Assembly (NCBI GenBank): GCA_016808115.1
Contig: JAEQBH010004557.1
Span: 335,483-399,482 of the forward strand
Reading direction: 5' to 3'
Length of the DNA: 64,000 nt
Origin: Tetrastigma voinierianum
Lineage: Eukaryota; Streptophyta; Magnoliopsida; Vitales; Vitaceae
Part shown: positions 35,661 to 47,745 of the stretch, in pieces
Layout: each line of letters starts with the position of its first letter
How positions within the stretch are numbered: the stretch's first letter is position 1
Notes under the pieces: model-generated
The model's input: only the letters and a program-made list of their open reading frames with translations
Database searches by the model: none
What the model was told of the DNA's origin: nothing
Translations under genes and position numbers: made by a program

Positions 35661-35934
35661 TCCTCTTCCTCTACTAGCCATCTACACATGTCAAATGGCA
35701 AGTTAAATATAATGCAGTATCTCTAAGGCATAAACACAGCCCCGAGACACTAATCATGCTCAGAATATAGTTCATATACTATGTCCGTTCTAAGCATGCA
35801 AGTCTAACTAAATGACATCGATCTGTTTTTTCCAACAAAAGTTATTTTCGAAAATTTTATTTTTCCAAAATTTTGTCTTTTTTTTTGTGATGAGCAGTGT
35901 CAATTAGTGACTCGAAACGATATTGAGTCAAAAA

Positions 35935-36315
35935 TTGGGTAAAGTGCCGTGTGCACCACGATCAGCCGACATGCGGGTCGCGCCTGGCACGCCCGAGGCG
36001 CCTTGCGATGCCCGTGATCTATTCGTGGCCACAGCGTCCGATCGTGTCGCGACGCCTTCGCCTACCTGTGTGCCGCGAGCCGTCTGGCGAGCTGCGCCGT
36101 GTCTTCGCTGCCCCGATCTTGCATGGCGCTGCCACCCCCGCCTTACCGGGTACACGGCGATGCACTGCGTGTTCAGGTATTAAAACGTCAGCCTCGCGCG
36201 CATAAATCTGCAGCGCTGCGCCTCGTGCGCGCTCGCGTATCTCGCGCGGCTGCGGCGCCCCTGATGCGTTGCCCGAGCGCCCCTGCGCGCGGCGCGCCCG
36301 ACCTTATGCTCAAAT
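35935..36315. other. GC- and CpG-dense leader segment of element D
   Basis: About 380 bases rich in GCGC and CGCG words lie between AT-rich flanks, in the leader between gag and primer site. Several overlapping frames exist on both strands (for example 35923-36183 and 35951-36205), but their composition (A, R, P, C) is what GC-rich random DNA gives. I make no protein claim. The density of CpG is unusual, because the rest of the old elements here looks CpG-poor. Confidence 0.65.
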
Positions 36316-36820
36316 AAGCGTTAGCCGAACGCGTGTACGCACCTTATTATTATTTTTTTTCTCAATTATTTCCAGCTACTGGAAAATATAAAAATATATA
36401 CCATTTTTCATTTTCTGAGGCTGCTCAAAACAAATTTATAAAAAAATTTTGCATTTTATTCATTTTCTTGTTTTTACACCTCTGCAAAAAACCTTAGAAA
36501 ATGATTTTCTTCATCTCTAAACCAAATAAATTTATAAAATTTATTTTCTTCATTTTCTTTACAGATTGTAAACTCCTAAAAAAATTTCCAACACATCATG
36601 TTTTTTCCTATGTGCTAATCACTAAGCACACAAACAATCACAACACATGATCACATATCATTCATGTTATGCATATTTTTCACACAACAATTTATCAAAT
36701 ACAAAACTGACAAACACATGCATGCGAGTGTCTAGTTACCCGTGATTTTCTAAGGTAATCTCACACCTAAACCTAACAGTCGAACCACACCTAGTGGTGA
36801 TGTTCTTGTACACGACATGG

Positions 36821-36840
36821 CCTAAGCTAAAATCCCCTCA
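36821..36840 (-). other. Worn tRNA-Met primer binding site of element D
   Basis: On the minus strand the sequence ends GATTTTAGCTTAGG. It corresponds to GGTATCAGAGCTTAGG at the primer site of element C (27725-27740), with changes in the middle. It lies directly after the 3' end of the 5' LTR, as required. Confidence 0.5.
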
Positions 36841-36849
36841 AGCCACTGG

Positions 36850-38991
36850 GTAGCCAGCCGTATGCTAGGCTCACGATCTAGGCGTGGCGCCCCCAGGTCG
36901 AGTGTCCAGTTGAATGCAGATCGGCATGAAACGCACTCGTGAATGTCGGGTAACCCGACATCTTTCCGCGTGAAAGCCGGGCGGAATCGCTTTGTGCAGG
37001 GGGCTCTACCCCGAATGCAAAACCTGTCCCCGAAACAGTTCAATATATGACATTTCCATGAGTAAAAGCGGCCACTTGGGCCTATGTCCTCATCCAAATA
37101 AATCTCAACCTGTATCTGATGAATTTCATAGAAGGTAGCCAAAATTATCCTTATACATCGTATATCAACTTAGAGAGTTCTAATACATGCATAGCAAAAC
37201 CAAAGCCGAGCCGGCTTTCTTCTTCGCAGCCTCTAGGATATGAGCCGTCTCTCGACCGCTCCACGTACTGAAAATATGCATCCTCGACGAGTGTTTATCG
37301 CTCGGTAATTGGAATCACCCTAAATGAGTTCCTCTCCCCACCTAAGTGCATATGCATTATAAAAAGTAAAAACCACATTCAAGCAGGTCATGATCCTACT
37401 TGAATGTCTAAATGACCAACCCATCCGGTCATCACGCCCTCTTTCCTGCAGCTAGCTTGTGACTTCATGTATGAGGAAAACATGCTTTCTAAACGACGTT
37501 CTTGTTGTTTTTTCGAAACTATACTACCAGAGAGTATGCGGTAAAAATATGGGACTATCCTCGAGCGAATGTGTTGAGAGACCTTCCATAACATGGTCCC
37601 TTGGTCCTCATCGAAATGATACATTGGACCGTCCCCGACCCCATTACTCAGGAAATTCATCACAGCTGATGAAATTCCTTTCAAAAAACGTTTTAGTTTT
37701 TTCTTTCAATTTTCATGTGTCATGCACTCACCTAATTTCTGAGCTACCGTGCGCATAAATGCATTATGTCATTTCATACAATATATACAATACCGTGCAA
37801 AATATACCATCATGCATATATTTACATAATTTACGATTACACCACATGTAATTCAACAATATCAATCATCACCCAATTAGCTCACTTGAGCTGTCACTAT
37901 TCCATTTCGATGGCCTACACCCACAAGTGCTGTTTACCTGTTACTTACCCAATCATCTTAACACATCAAGTATTTGTAAATTTGTTTGATCCCAACCCGA
38001 CTCAAAAGCCTCACATCGAGAACAATTCCAATTCCAGAAACTGCATGGACATTTATGAAAATTAATTTTAAATCTGTGTGAGGCTTGTTTCACAGTCAGC
38101 AGGAAGCAATTCGAGCATCCTGTGACCACTCCTCTATCGATTCTCTTGGTGGAATCGGGTACATCAAGTCATTCCGAAGCCTCATACACACAAAACACAA
38201 TTTATTTGCATAAAACCACGCTAAGCGTCAGGCATTGACTAACATCCGGCTGAGGTCCGAATTACCACAAACTCAGATCGCCTATCTTGGGACGGTCAAA
38301 GCGACCTCGCAGGCCCTGCGATCAATCGAGCATTTTATGAACACTTAAACTAAGGTTACAAAGACCGTAGGATAAATCTCACTGCAGTTTGAAAACTTTC
38401 GCGGGTGCCGGCGTGGCGGAGCTCGTGATGCATGCGGCTTGACTTTCACCTTCTTGCTGTCAGAAGCGAGTTAGATGGGTTTGGATCGCCAGAGAAACCT
38501 AAAGAAGTCTCTCTCTCTACACAAAAACGAGAAATCTCAGCCCACCAAGTCCAGCCTCCTTTTCAGTTTTTGGTCTTTTGATATTTCAGAAGGATGACAA
38601 CTTATTCATCTTTTCATGTTTTCTGTTTTAAAACAAATTCAATAATGCCATCGTATCTGACTTTGGTTTGGAAGCATTTGGCACTATCTCGATTAGATCC
38701 ATTTCCATCATTTTTTCTCTACCCATGCACCATGCGTAATATGAGCACATGTTATATGTGACTTTTGTCATCAATTTAGATTTCGGCACTCGTTATTTGT
38801 TTCCAGCGATGTGTCAACTCCGTGTCTGCCAGATTAGGCGAGAAGAATTGGCGTGCTAGCTAGATTTCATGAGATGATTCAACGATGAAATCTGTTTGTA
38901 TCAAGAATGAGAGCATAAATTTCGGATTTTTGACTGAAATTACGATTTTGCCATTTTGAGAAAGGAAAATTAGATTTTCTCGGTCTTCTGA
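36850..38991 (-). repeat. 5' LTR of element D
   Basis: It aligns with the 3' LTR at 30431-32480 in the same orientation. The element-direction start is worn (TCAGAAGACCGAG for TGTAAGATCTTGG). Near its 3' end, at 36940-36958, it holds a short hairpin with arms ATGTCGGGT and ACCCGACAT. The same hairpin occurs near the 3' end of LTR B2, so families B and D share a U5 end. Confidence 0.72.
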
Positions 38992-40479
38992 GAAATTGTG
39001 TGGAAGTCAAATGGAAGTATTGAATTCAATGGTTTGACTTGTAATGTTTTTGTGTACATGAATAGATCGACTATCTATGACTTGGTTGTGAAATTTGTTG
39101 TGGACATGGTGGCACAATTAAGCTTTAAGTATAATGTAGTGTCATTGCTTGATTAATAATGGCTTGTAGATGTCAATAATATTGATATATAATACTTTGA
39201 CATATATTGGTTTCTTTTGAAAATTATGTTAATTGGAAATATGATTGTTCAAATGATGCATGAGTATTGTATACATGGTTTAAAATGTCTATATAGCACT
39301 CATCATATATATGACATAGTATAGGCGCTGGAATGACATAGTGCATTCATATTCATGGGGACATGTCGCATTAAATGGGTGCGTGTATACGTAGGTCATA
39401 ATCATTCATCGATTCTTGGTGAGTGGAGTGGTGAGGCTGATGCTCACGAATTCTCGATCGGCTGGAGTCACCATGAGTCGCGTTCATAGCTTTGAATAAA
39501 GTACATTTATAAGGCTTGTCCAATGTTTTTTATTAAAGCGGTTTATCAGAGACTGTCTAATGCTTTTGAATAAAGTTGTTTATCGGAGACTATTCAATGC
39601 TTTTGAATAAAGCTGTTTATTGAATATTGTCCAATGGCTTTGAATAAAGCGGTTTATCGAAGAATGTTCAATGAGTTTTAAAAACAAAAAGCTTTTGTTT
39701 TGGTTAAAGGGGTCATTGGGTAAAACACCAATGACAAGTTTTTATATATAGCATAGCGTGTGAAGTCGATGAGGAGCGACTGTTAAAGGCATGGTAAGTA
39801 ACACTCCATTCATGGCATGTAGGCATTCTAGAGTAGAAACTACATTTTACTTGGAATGTTTGATTGTGTGAACATGACATGCATATAATGAACTTAGGAG
39901 TGGGGAGTGTGCCCTATAGGAGTTACCCTCTTGGTGCATTACTCACCTCGTCGTGGATTTGCTGGTCACATGGAGTATGCAAGTGGATGGCGCTCACTGA
40001 GGCATGAGTTATGAAAGCAGGGTTGTGGCTTGTAATTAATTTTACATGAAGAAGCTTTGAACAAACTAGTTCTAACTTGTATTTTTGTGTAAAAGAATTG
40101 TAAAAGTACTTTGGAACAACCTTGTTCTAATTTGTAATATTTGTAAGAGTGTCGTAATTAAACTCTTAAGGACTATGATAATTAGTCCTGTATATTCTGT
40201 AGTGTGGATAAGTGGGCTCGGTTAAGCCACTTTCACTCATAATTAGACCCAGTGAGGTCATTGTATTATATTGGGTCATGATGCTAGATTTTTTGTACAG
40301 GTTGTATTCTTGGTAAGAGCTCCACGAAGAAGCGAAGAATGCAAGGGGCTTCTGTCCGTTCGTTAATCATGGGTCCAGAAAAATGGGACACGATGGTGTG
40401 GTGTCGGGTTACCCGACATCCATGAATCTTCTCCGAATTGACGGGTTGTCAACGGACCCCGAGTTTTAAGGCGTCACAG
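38992..40479 (+). repeat. LTR B2, right part
   Basis: It continues LTR B2 beyond element D and aligns with B1 from about 20664 onward. It includes the roughly 46-bp minisatellite at 39490-39680 (five units around GCTTTTGAATAAAGC-GTTTATCGGAGA). It ends in AAGGCGTCACA near 40479, a typical LTR end. Unique host-like DNA follows. Confidence 0.7.
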
Positions 40480-40799
40480 AATATCTAACCCACATCTTCA
40501 ATCTCAACCATCCATCATTGCCTCCCACCTTTTTCAAACACTTCCCTTCTATTTCGAGCGGATACTGTTTTCAACACTGCATGTTCAACCTTCCTCGCCC
40601 TTTGTTTTCGAACGTACTGCGGCACATGCCGCCTGTTTTCGTGAGCTTATAAAAGAAACTGCGAACCATAACTGCGATTCTTCATTTAACCTTCTTTCTC
40701 TGTTCGTTTAGCATTTATTTGTTTGGATTATTCGGATCGTTCGTCAATGAGAAAGGTTTTGGGTTTTAATTGGTTTTGGTCACCAAAAATGGTCGTTGG

Positions 40800-41070
40800 A
40801 TTTATCGGCGATATTGGCAAACATTAGCGATATAACGCGATAAATCATCGATTTTCGGCGGTTCTGCTCAGCATGTTTTTGGACACTCAACATTTCGACG
40901 ATATATCGATATGTCACCTAAATATCGGCAATATTTATGATATTTCTTCGATTTTTTCTTCAATTGACTTTCGGTTGCCAATTTCGGTATCCTTCGATAT
41001 TTGATATATCGGTCGATACATCGATATATCGATCGATACATTGCCGATATATCGATATTTTTGTCCCTAA
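40800..41070 (-). repeat. CGATAT-rich dispersed repeat, copy 1
   Basis: The segment is made of ATATCGAT and ATCGGC-AATAT words. In reverse orientation it starts TAGGGACAAAAATATCG. Similar starts occur at 61078 (CAGGGATTAAAATATCC) and 52897 (AAGGAACAAAATATCG). This suggests ends of one transposon family, perhaps hAT-like, whose terminal repeats often begin CAGGG or TAGGG. No transposase is seen. Confidence 0.45.
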
Positions 41071-42939
41071 GCACAAATGGTGAAGGGGAATGAGTGTACG
41101 TATTCTTACGGGCTTTAATTACTATAAGAACCTCCGTCTTATAATACACAATGCTTGTGCAGTGAATATGTAAAAATTGCTACGATTTATTTTTTAAAAG
41201 TTTTAAATGTATTTTGATTTTATCAAATACTTTTTAAAATTTGTGTAGATTAAAATTAAATCTTAAAATCAATATTAAACAACAAATTAGGGATTTTTAA
41301 AATTTAAAAAATATTTTAATGTACATTTGAAAATGGCTTTTTTTTTAGAATAAAAAATAACAAAAACATAATTTTATTAATTCCAAAACTAACAATACAT
41401 TGAAAGAAACATAAAATCAAAATCGCTAAAAATCATAGGGGATGAAACAACATCCACGGGACACGAGTATAATGAATCGGTTGAAAGCGCATCTGATTGA
41501 TATGGTTGAGTCTGTATGATATTATTATTGTATTAAAATCACGTATTCAAGTTATACAACATATTGACGATTATTGATTTGGTTTGTTATCGTTTATTGT
41601 ATATATTTTGTTTGTCTAAATCGTTCTCATACAAATAAATGTCGTAACTGACGGCGACAACGACAACAAATGCATTCGCTGAGAAAATATTCTTAAAAGC
41701 ATCAAAAAAAACAAATAAAGAAAACTTATAGATGTTATTGGAATAACCAATTTATTGAAAAGAAAATTAAAGTGATGTAAAGATGTGCATAGGTGTGATT
41801 TCAGGCAAATAAATGAAAAAAAACCCAACCCTCCATGTTTGATAGATAAAAAGTTGAGAGAAAAATAAGATTAGGGTTTTCAATACTTTAAATCAATATT
41901 ATAAAACATTTTTCAACATATCCATAAAGTCAATGCAATTGATACATTGCCTCAAATAAGCTTTTTTTTTTTTAATGTACTCTAAATTCAATGTAGTAAA
42001 CTTCATACTCGAATAGGAGATCCCTTCCTTATACTCTTATAAAACAATGAACGCTCTATCACTCAATTACACTAAATAAGGAAAGTTTGAAGAGAATAAT
42101 TTAAAAGACAATAATGAAGAAACAAAATGGAAAGGAAATTTATAAATTTTCTATCTTACAGTATCCATTCAAAATTAAAAGGAAGGAAAGTAGGTTGTGA
42201 AAAAAGGGAGAAAAATAAAGTTAGATTACACCTTTTTTGAAAGAAAAATAAATGATTTTTTTATGATTTGTATGAATTCAAATAATAAGATTTAGCTCAA
42301 GTGATATAAGAGTTTAAACGAGAAAGGGGAATGATATAAGATTCGAAGACAAATTTGTGAAGGACCAAAATACTATAATATAACGCAAAAGTGAATAGAT
42401 ATAAAAAAAATGAGGGAAATGTGTTTAAATACAATGAAATGACCATAATAAGGAAATAAGAAACTCGGTTTCTCATATTTGTCAAACATGTAAGATAACA
42501 CATGCAGTAGAAATTAGATTAGTAAACCCGTTTTTAAGTCAAAATATACCTCTCGAAGCTTTCATGGTCATCCATTCTCTCTCATATCTTTTAGATCATC
42601 AATCCCTTTTCTCTCTCTCTTATTATGGTCACTTTATTGCATTTAAATACAATTCCCAAATAAAAATGACGTTTCCTAAATCGAACTCTTAATCAAATAA
42701 TGCATAATTATAACTTAGAGTTTTGACAAAACTTTCATTCATTAAGTTCATTTAAGATTATGATTTCAGTTTTGGTTTACTTCTCAATAAACTAAAGGAC
42801 AATAATCTTCCACACTCTAGGAAGTTTCCTGAATTTGAAAAGCTATATTATTGTGTTGGCATAATGACCCATAATTCAATAATTAAAATATTACAAGTTA
42901 GAAGGCATCATGAAATTAGCATGTAGATAAATAAACGAC

Positions 42940-42945
42940 ACTACC

Positions 42946-43009
<64 letters not shown>

Positions 43010-43032
43010 GATCTCATTACAAAATTGGTAGT
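42940..43032. repeat. TA microsatellite inside a small inverted repeat
   Basis: A run of TA dinucleotides (42949-43009, broken once by CA) lies between ACTACCAATT at 42940-42949 and its reverse complement AATTGGTAGT at 43023-43032. It could be a tiny MITE that grew by slippage, or chance. Confidence 0.6.
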
Positions 43033-44164
43033 ATATTATATTTTTGTATTTAATTAAACATAAAATTAAATAGTAATTATATTATTTATCATTTTATATT
43101 ATTCATCCTCTCAAACATCAAATCTTAGAAGTTTTTTTGAAAGGACATCCAATCTTTAAGATTTAAAGTATTAAGATAAACATATCCAGTATATTCATAT
43201 ATTGTTTTTATAGATTTTATAGATTATTTATAAGAGTGTAAGATAAATATCCAGGAATTTAAACTGAGCTACATTTAGATTTATATTTTTTAATATACCT
43301 GTTATATATCGGTATTAAAAGTTATAAAATATAAATTATAAGATATAGACAAAATTACCTAAATTATACATAAAAATTATTTCATATTAAAAAATATAGC
43401 AGGAAATGTAAAAATTTCAAGAATTATATTAATTTATTTTCCCAAAGTGAATCCTTGCAATATCTTTAAACATGTAGGTGAGATGATTGTGATATTTGAA
43501 GAACTATAAGGAGAGGTTTAAGGATTCGAGTTTTAGAATTATTTGTATTATGTGAAGAGTGACTTTATCGAGCTTTTTATCACATTTCATTCTTCACGAA
43601 TAGAGATTCGTTTGGATGTGATATGAACAAAAATTATATTGGAGTGTTCTTTACAACATGCAGGAGAGAATCAGAAATAATTGAATTCTTGTACAAAATG
43701 GTATATTTACAAAATGTTATCATAAATATTATGATTAAAATTCAAGCAAAATAGAAAATATCTGTTTAAAATAAAACGTTTGATTAAAATATTGATTTTT
43801 TTTTTGAAAAGAGACAAATTGATTGATTAGTTAATATCCACAAAAACATAAATAATCCCTAAAAATTTAAATTATAAGTTAATAAGTAAAAATGATGATT
43901 CAAGGTGTCATTTGAATTGATAACGTGAAAACTCAAGAAAGTTAACCAGATTGGCGATATAATTATTCATATCGCAATAATATCTTGAAACCAAGCAGCG
44001 TTATAACTATATTGATGATAAAAATACGAAATAACAAAAGCAAATTTATATCGATGTTGATAAAACCTCGATTTGGAGGAAAAAACGATGAAAATAGTGA
44101 TTTCAAACAAAAAATTTACCCTCATATTTAATGAATATAGGTTTGAAGTGAATGAGGAATGGCT

Positions 44165-45000
44165 TTAAGTACGTTTAGTTAGCGAAAATTTTTGCTTCAC
44201 ATCAAAAATTCGAAGAATATGAAAATTTAAATGTATTAATATTTAGTTTTTCATTTTTTCGGAAAATACGTTTCGTGCCACAAAATTTTGTTTAAAAATA
44301 AAGAATAAAAATCAATTTTGTAAAATCATTTTCTTGATAAGAGATTAACATCAAAAACAATGAAAATATGTTTCGTCTGGAGTTCTGTGCGTCCGGGTGT
44401 TTCGTGAAACGATAAGAAAAATCGAGAAGTGGAAGAGCCCGAAAGGGGAAGAAAAGAAGAAATGGCGCAATCCGAGTGTTTCCAATTAGCCAAGAATCAG
44501 TGTTTTCCGTTTAATTAACGAACGGCATGAACGATTTTACGATTTATATATATAGAAATGTTGAAAAATAGTGGCGATTCATTTTAACTGTTTCAAAATT
44601 TGTTTTAATGATGCTATGTAAGCGATGTTTTATTGTTTCGAAAAGTTTGAATAAACATCATTTTTGCGTTGGATTAATTTTCAGCTATCCAAGGAAATTA
44701 GAGAATATGAAAATTTTTTAAATGTATTATAATCTTAGTTTCATTTTTCGAAAAATATCATTTCCGTCTTTGAATTTTAATTTGAAAAATCACGTTTTCA
44801 TTTCAACCCCATTGGTTGAATTTAGTCGAACAAGGAAAGCGAACTCACGCGTTTTACTACGATTAATATACTCAAAATGTTGAAAATAGTGGTCATTTTT
44901 CGCTTGTTTTGAAATTTGTTTTAAATCTTGTCTAAATAGCCATGGCGTTTCCTTGTTTCGAAAAGTTTGGAGATAAGAGAAAGCGAAAATTTTCTGCACT
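44165..45000. repeat. Local direct duplication
   Basis: GAATATGAAAATTT-AAATGTATTA with a following TTTCATTTTT-CG phrase occurs at 44215 and 44702. AATGTTGAAAA-TAGTGG, then a TTT-AAATTTGTTTTAA phrase and TTTCGAAAAGTTTG occur at 44557-44650 and 44876-44970. Both pairs are in the same order, so an ancestral segment of about 350-480 bases was duplicated in tandem and then diverged. Confidence 0.5.
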
Positions 45001-46010
45001 GCAAGCCAAGGTCTAAGATTTTCTACACACCTCTCTGCTCTGAAGCACTGGGTTTTGAGAGAAATCTGAATCTAAAATATTGATATTAATTTTACATAAT
45101 ATGATGATTCATTTGATAAAAAAATATAAAATAACACATATTTTTGAGAAGTAAATTACTATAAATCAAAAATGAACAAACGTATTTAAACACATGTTTA
45201 TCTTCTAGAATTATCACTTTAATAATAATAATAAATAATAATAATTTTTTTTTTGAAGAAAGGAAATTAATTTTCAGTAATTTCAAAAACTAAAAAACAT
45301 ATACATTTGATAAGTATGAATTTATATAATTCAAGTTCTACAACATAATAATTTAATAATTCAGTTTTTTATTATTTCCCAAGTTAATATGTTTTTGAAA
45401 CTGGCACCAATATCAAGACATGACTAATTCCCTTGGTAATTGATTTAATCCACTTAACAACCCAACTAACAACAACGTAAATCTGCTTAAAAGAATGAAA
45501 ATTATTTACCTTTAAAAAAAAAAAAAAAGATAATTATTTAAAGAAAGTTTAATTTTTTAATGAGAAAAAAATTACTTTGATTCGATGGAGAGAAGTGGTG
45601 GAGAAAAATGAAGGGACAAATTTACATTTAAATACGAAAACCTAAAAATATTATTTGGCACAGTATCCAGTTAGATATATTACAACACCATGGCAAGGTT
45701 GAGTATATCGATGTAAGTTAAGGTTTCCAGTGTGCGGTCAGCGGCGGTGAAACGGAAACTAGAGGCGACGTTTTTGCATGATACGATCGAAGGCGCAAGC
45801 TCGATTCGCTTCGTCGAACAGTTCGACTCGGCGAATGCGTTGCTTGGCCGCGCTGTCCTCCGCCGGAAGCCACCGGCCTGGCCGGTCTATTTGCCGGCGC
45901 CCGGTCAAATCTCTCATTCGGAAACATCCTTGTTCCCAAACCCACGATTCTATTTTTCGCCATCTACGAAACCCCAAAGCTACGGTCGGTGGGAGAACTG
46001 AGTCAGAAAT

Positions 46011-46325
46011 ATGGCATCGGTGGAACGCCGACGGAAAGCGATCTCCGTTTGCGCCAACACGCTTCGGAAGGCTTTGTTCATGTGGATAATCCTGATCGAT
46101 GCTATTCTAACCCCATCGTTTGAAGCCGTTCTAACGAAGATTTTGTTCCACGGTTGATGAACGAAACGCGATGTAGCATCTTTGAATTCGGAATCTGAAG
46201 GTTCTGATCGGAATAGGGTCCTGCCAGAGGAGCTTTCGAGGAGTGTGGTGATGCTTTCTTGCGAGTCCTCTGCTGAAGGTGGAACCTGCAATGTCTACCT
46301 GGTTGGAACTGCTCATGTATCTCAG
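46011..46325 (+). pseudogene. TraB-domain protein, first exon
   Basis: The last part of this exon (46197-46325) reads without break as EGSDRNRVLPEELSRSVVML and then SCESSAEGGTCNVYLVGTAHVSQ. This is the start of the TraB domain of plant TraB-family proteins, whose GTAHVS motif is diagnostic. These proteins relate to PrgY/TraB; in plants some act at mitochondrial or ER membranes, but the role of this one is unknown. GTAAGT at 46326 is a good splice donor. An ATG at 46011 is in the same frame but is separated from the domain by TGA at 46158-46160, so either the true start is elsewhere or the gene is broken. Confidence 0.75.
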
Positions 46326-46832
46326 GTAAGTTTGTATTTTTTTGGTTGCTTGGATTCATAGAAAATTGATAAGGAGACAAATTGGGATGTTACTTCGTGC
46401 TTTTTTGTTGTTTGGGTGATTAGAACATTGAGAAGGAGAAAACGGGGAGTACGAGTCAGGTCTCTTTTTGTTGTTTGGACCAGGAAGAAAATCGAGGGTT
46501 TTGTTGTCGACGAAGGGAGGGAAACGATTATGTTAAACCTCGTTAAGGCATTTTTGTTTCCTCATCATAGAAATTAGAAGAACGGATCGGAGCTTTCAGA
46601 TGTTTTTTGTTTGTGTGGTTTTTCCACTTTGCCTGCATGTGATTCAGAAAAATGGAAAGGATTATTTTAGGCATAGTAGAAAAACACTAAAGGGGGAAAA
46701 ATATACACCTTATAGCAGCTCTTTTCTGTTTAGTAGAAATGAATATCCAGGGAAAAAATTATTGTAGCGAAGAAGACTTAAATGACTATTCTCTATACTT
46801 ATGATCCTTAGAAGGGAGAAAGGTGGAATTAG

Positions 46833-46869
<37 letters not shown>

Positions 46870-47740
46870 AAGCCACTCATTCTCTCTTCATTGTTTGGTT
46901 TTTGGGAGAAAATGAAGAATGGCCTCTAATTAAATATAATATCACAGTATTTACATTTCTAAATTGAGACGTAAATAAGAGAAGATAATGCTGTTTGATC
47001 ACGAAGAATGGAAACTAGGTAGGTGAACAATTATGCAAAGTACATGCGGAGTGTTCTAACTTATGTGCCGTTGTTTTTGGCTTTTTGTGACTAAATAGCT
47101 TTAAACCATTCGGTCCCGTTTGTTTTTTAACTTTTTCATGACTAATGCTGAAATTTCTAAAAAAAATTATAAATAGAAAAAGCCAAAATATTTAAACTCT
47201 CTATGAGAAAAATAATCTTCTAAAAAACGAGGAAACACCACCCTTGTAACAAAGTGAAGAAATTTAACAACACTCCTTGCGTGTTAAAAACAAACAACTT
47301 ATTGTATATCAGTGCCTATTAACGCCAAGCTGTAACTGTTTGGTTTTTACTTGCTAATGTTGAATATACCTTTTTGAAACAATGCTAATAACAGTGTTAA
47401 TAATATTAAGTTGTTTGTTTTAACATTGGGTAGTAAGTGATGCGCTCTTAGCGCTTTATTTGAGGAAGAGGTGAGTGTTTCTGTTTTTAAGAGAGATGTT
47501 TTTCTATATGAGAGAAAGCCCAAATGTTTTTATTTTTCTATTCTCATTCATTTAGAAATTTCAACATTAGTCATGAAAAGCTAAAACAACGGAAAACTGA
47601 ATATTTTGAAAAGCTTTTAGCTTTCTAACCAAAGCCAAAAAGAAACATAAAATGGGCACTGTAGTCTTTTTATACAAAACGGAAGAGTGGGTTGAGTATG
47701 CAAACTAATTGTGGGCAATGAATATTTTTAGGGCTGAGCT
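46326..47740 (+). other. Start of the first intron of the TraB-like gene
   Basis: No coding signal is seen. An A run of 35 bases lies at 46833-46867. It could be the tail of a plus-strand retroposed sequence ending there, but nothing upstream is recognised. Confidence 0.4.
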
Positions 47741-47745
47741 TTTCA

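Larger units (their letters stand above)
30431..38991 (-). mobile_element. Element D: minus-strand Ty3/gypsy chromovirus inserted into LTR B2
   Basis: From high to low coordinates this runs: 5' LTR (38991-36850), worn tRNA-Met primer site (36840-36821), GC-rich leader, gag, tandem arrays, integrase with chromodomain, polypurine tract (32495-32481) and 3' LTR (32480-30431). The two LTRs are 2.1 and 2.05 kb, in the same orientation. The flanks read GAAATTTGTGG on the left and GAAATTGTGTGG on the right. Joining the flanks restores the B LTR as seen in B1, where GAAATTATTATTGTGGAG (20664-20681) bridges the site. RT and RNase H are missing. Confidence 0.8.
40480..45700. other. AT-rich host intergenic DNA, no gene recognised
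   Basis: There is no open frame with a recognisable family. It holds a CGATAT-rich repeat (40800-41070), a TA microsatellite bordered by a short inverted repeat (42940-43032), and a local direct duplication (about 44165-45000). All are listed separately. The right part may include the promoter of the TraB-like gene, but I see no convincing TATA box. Confidence 0.6.

Noticed and set aside
35923..36317. Several overlapping frames on both strands in the GC-rich block
   Set aside because: GC-rich DNA has few stop codons; amino acid composition is that of random GC-rich sequence.
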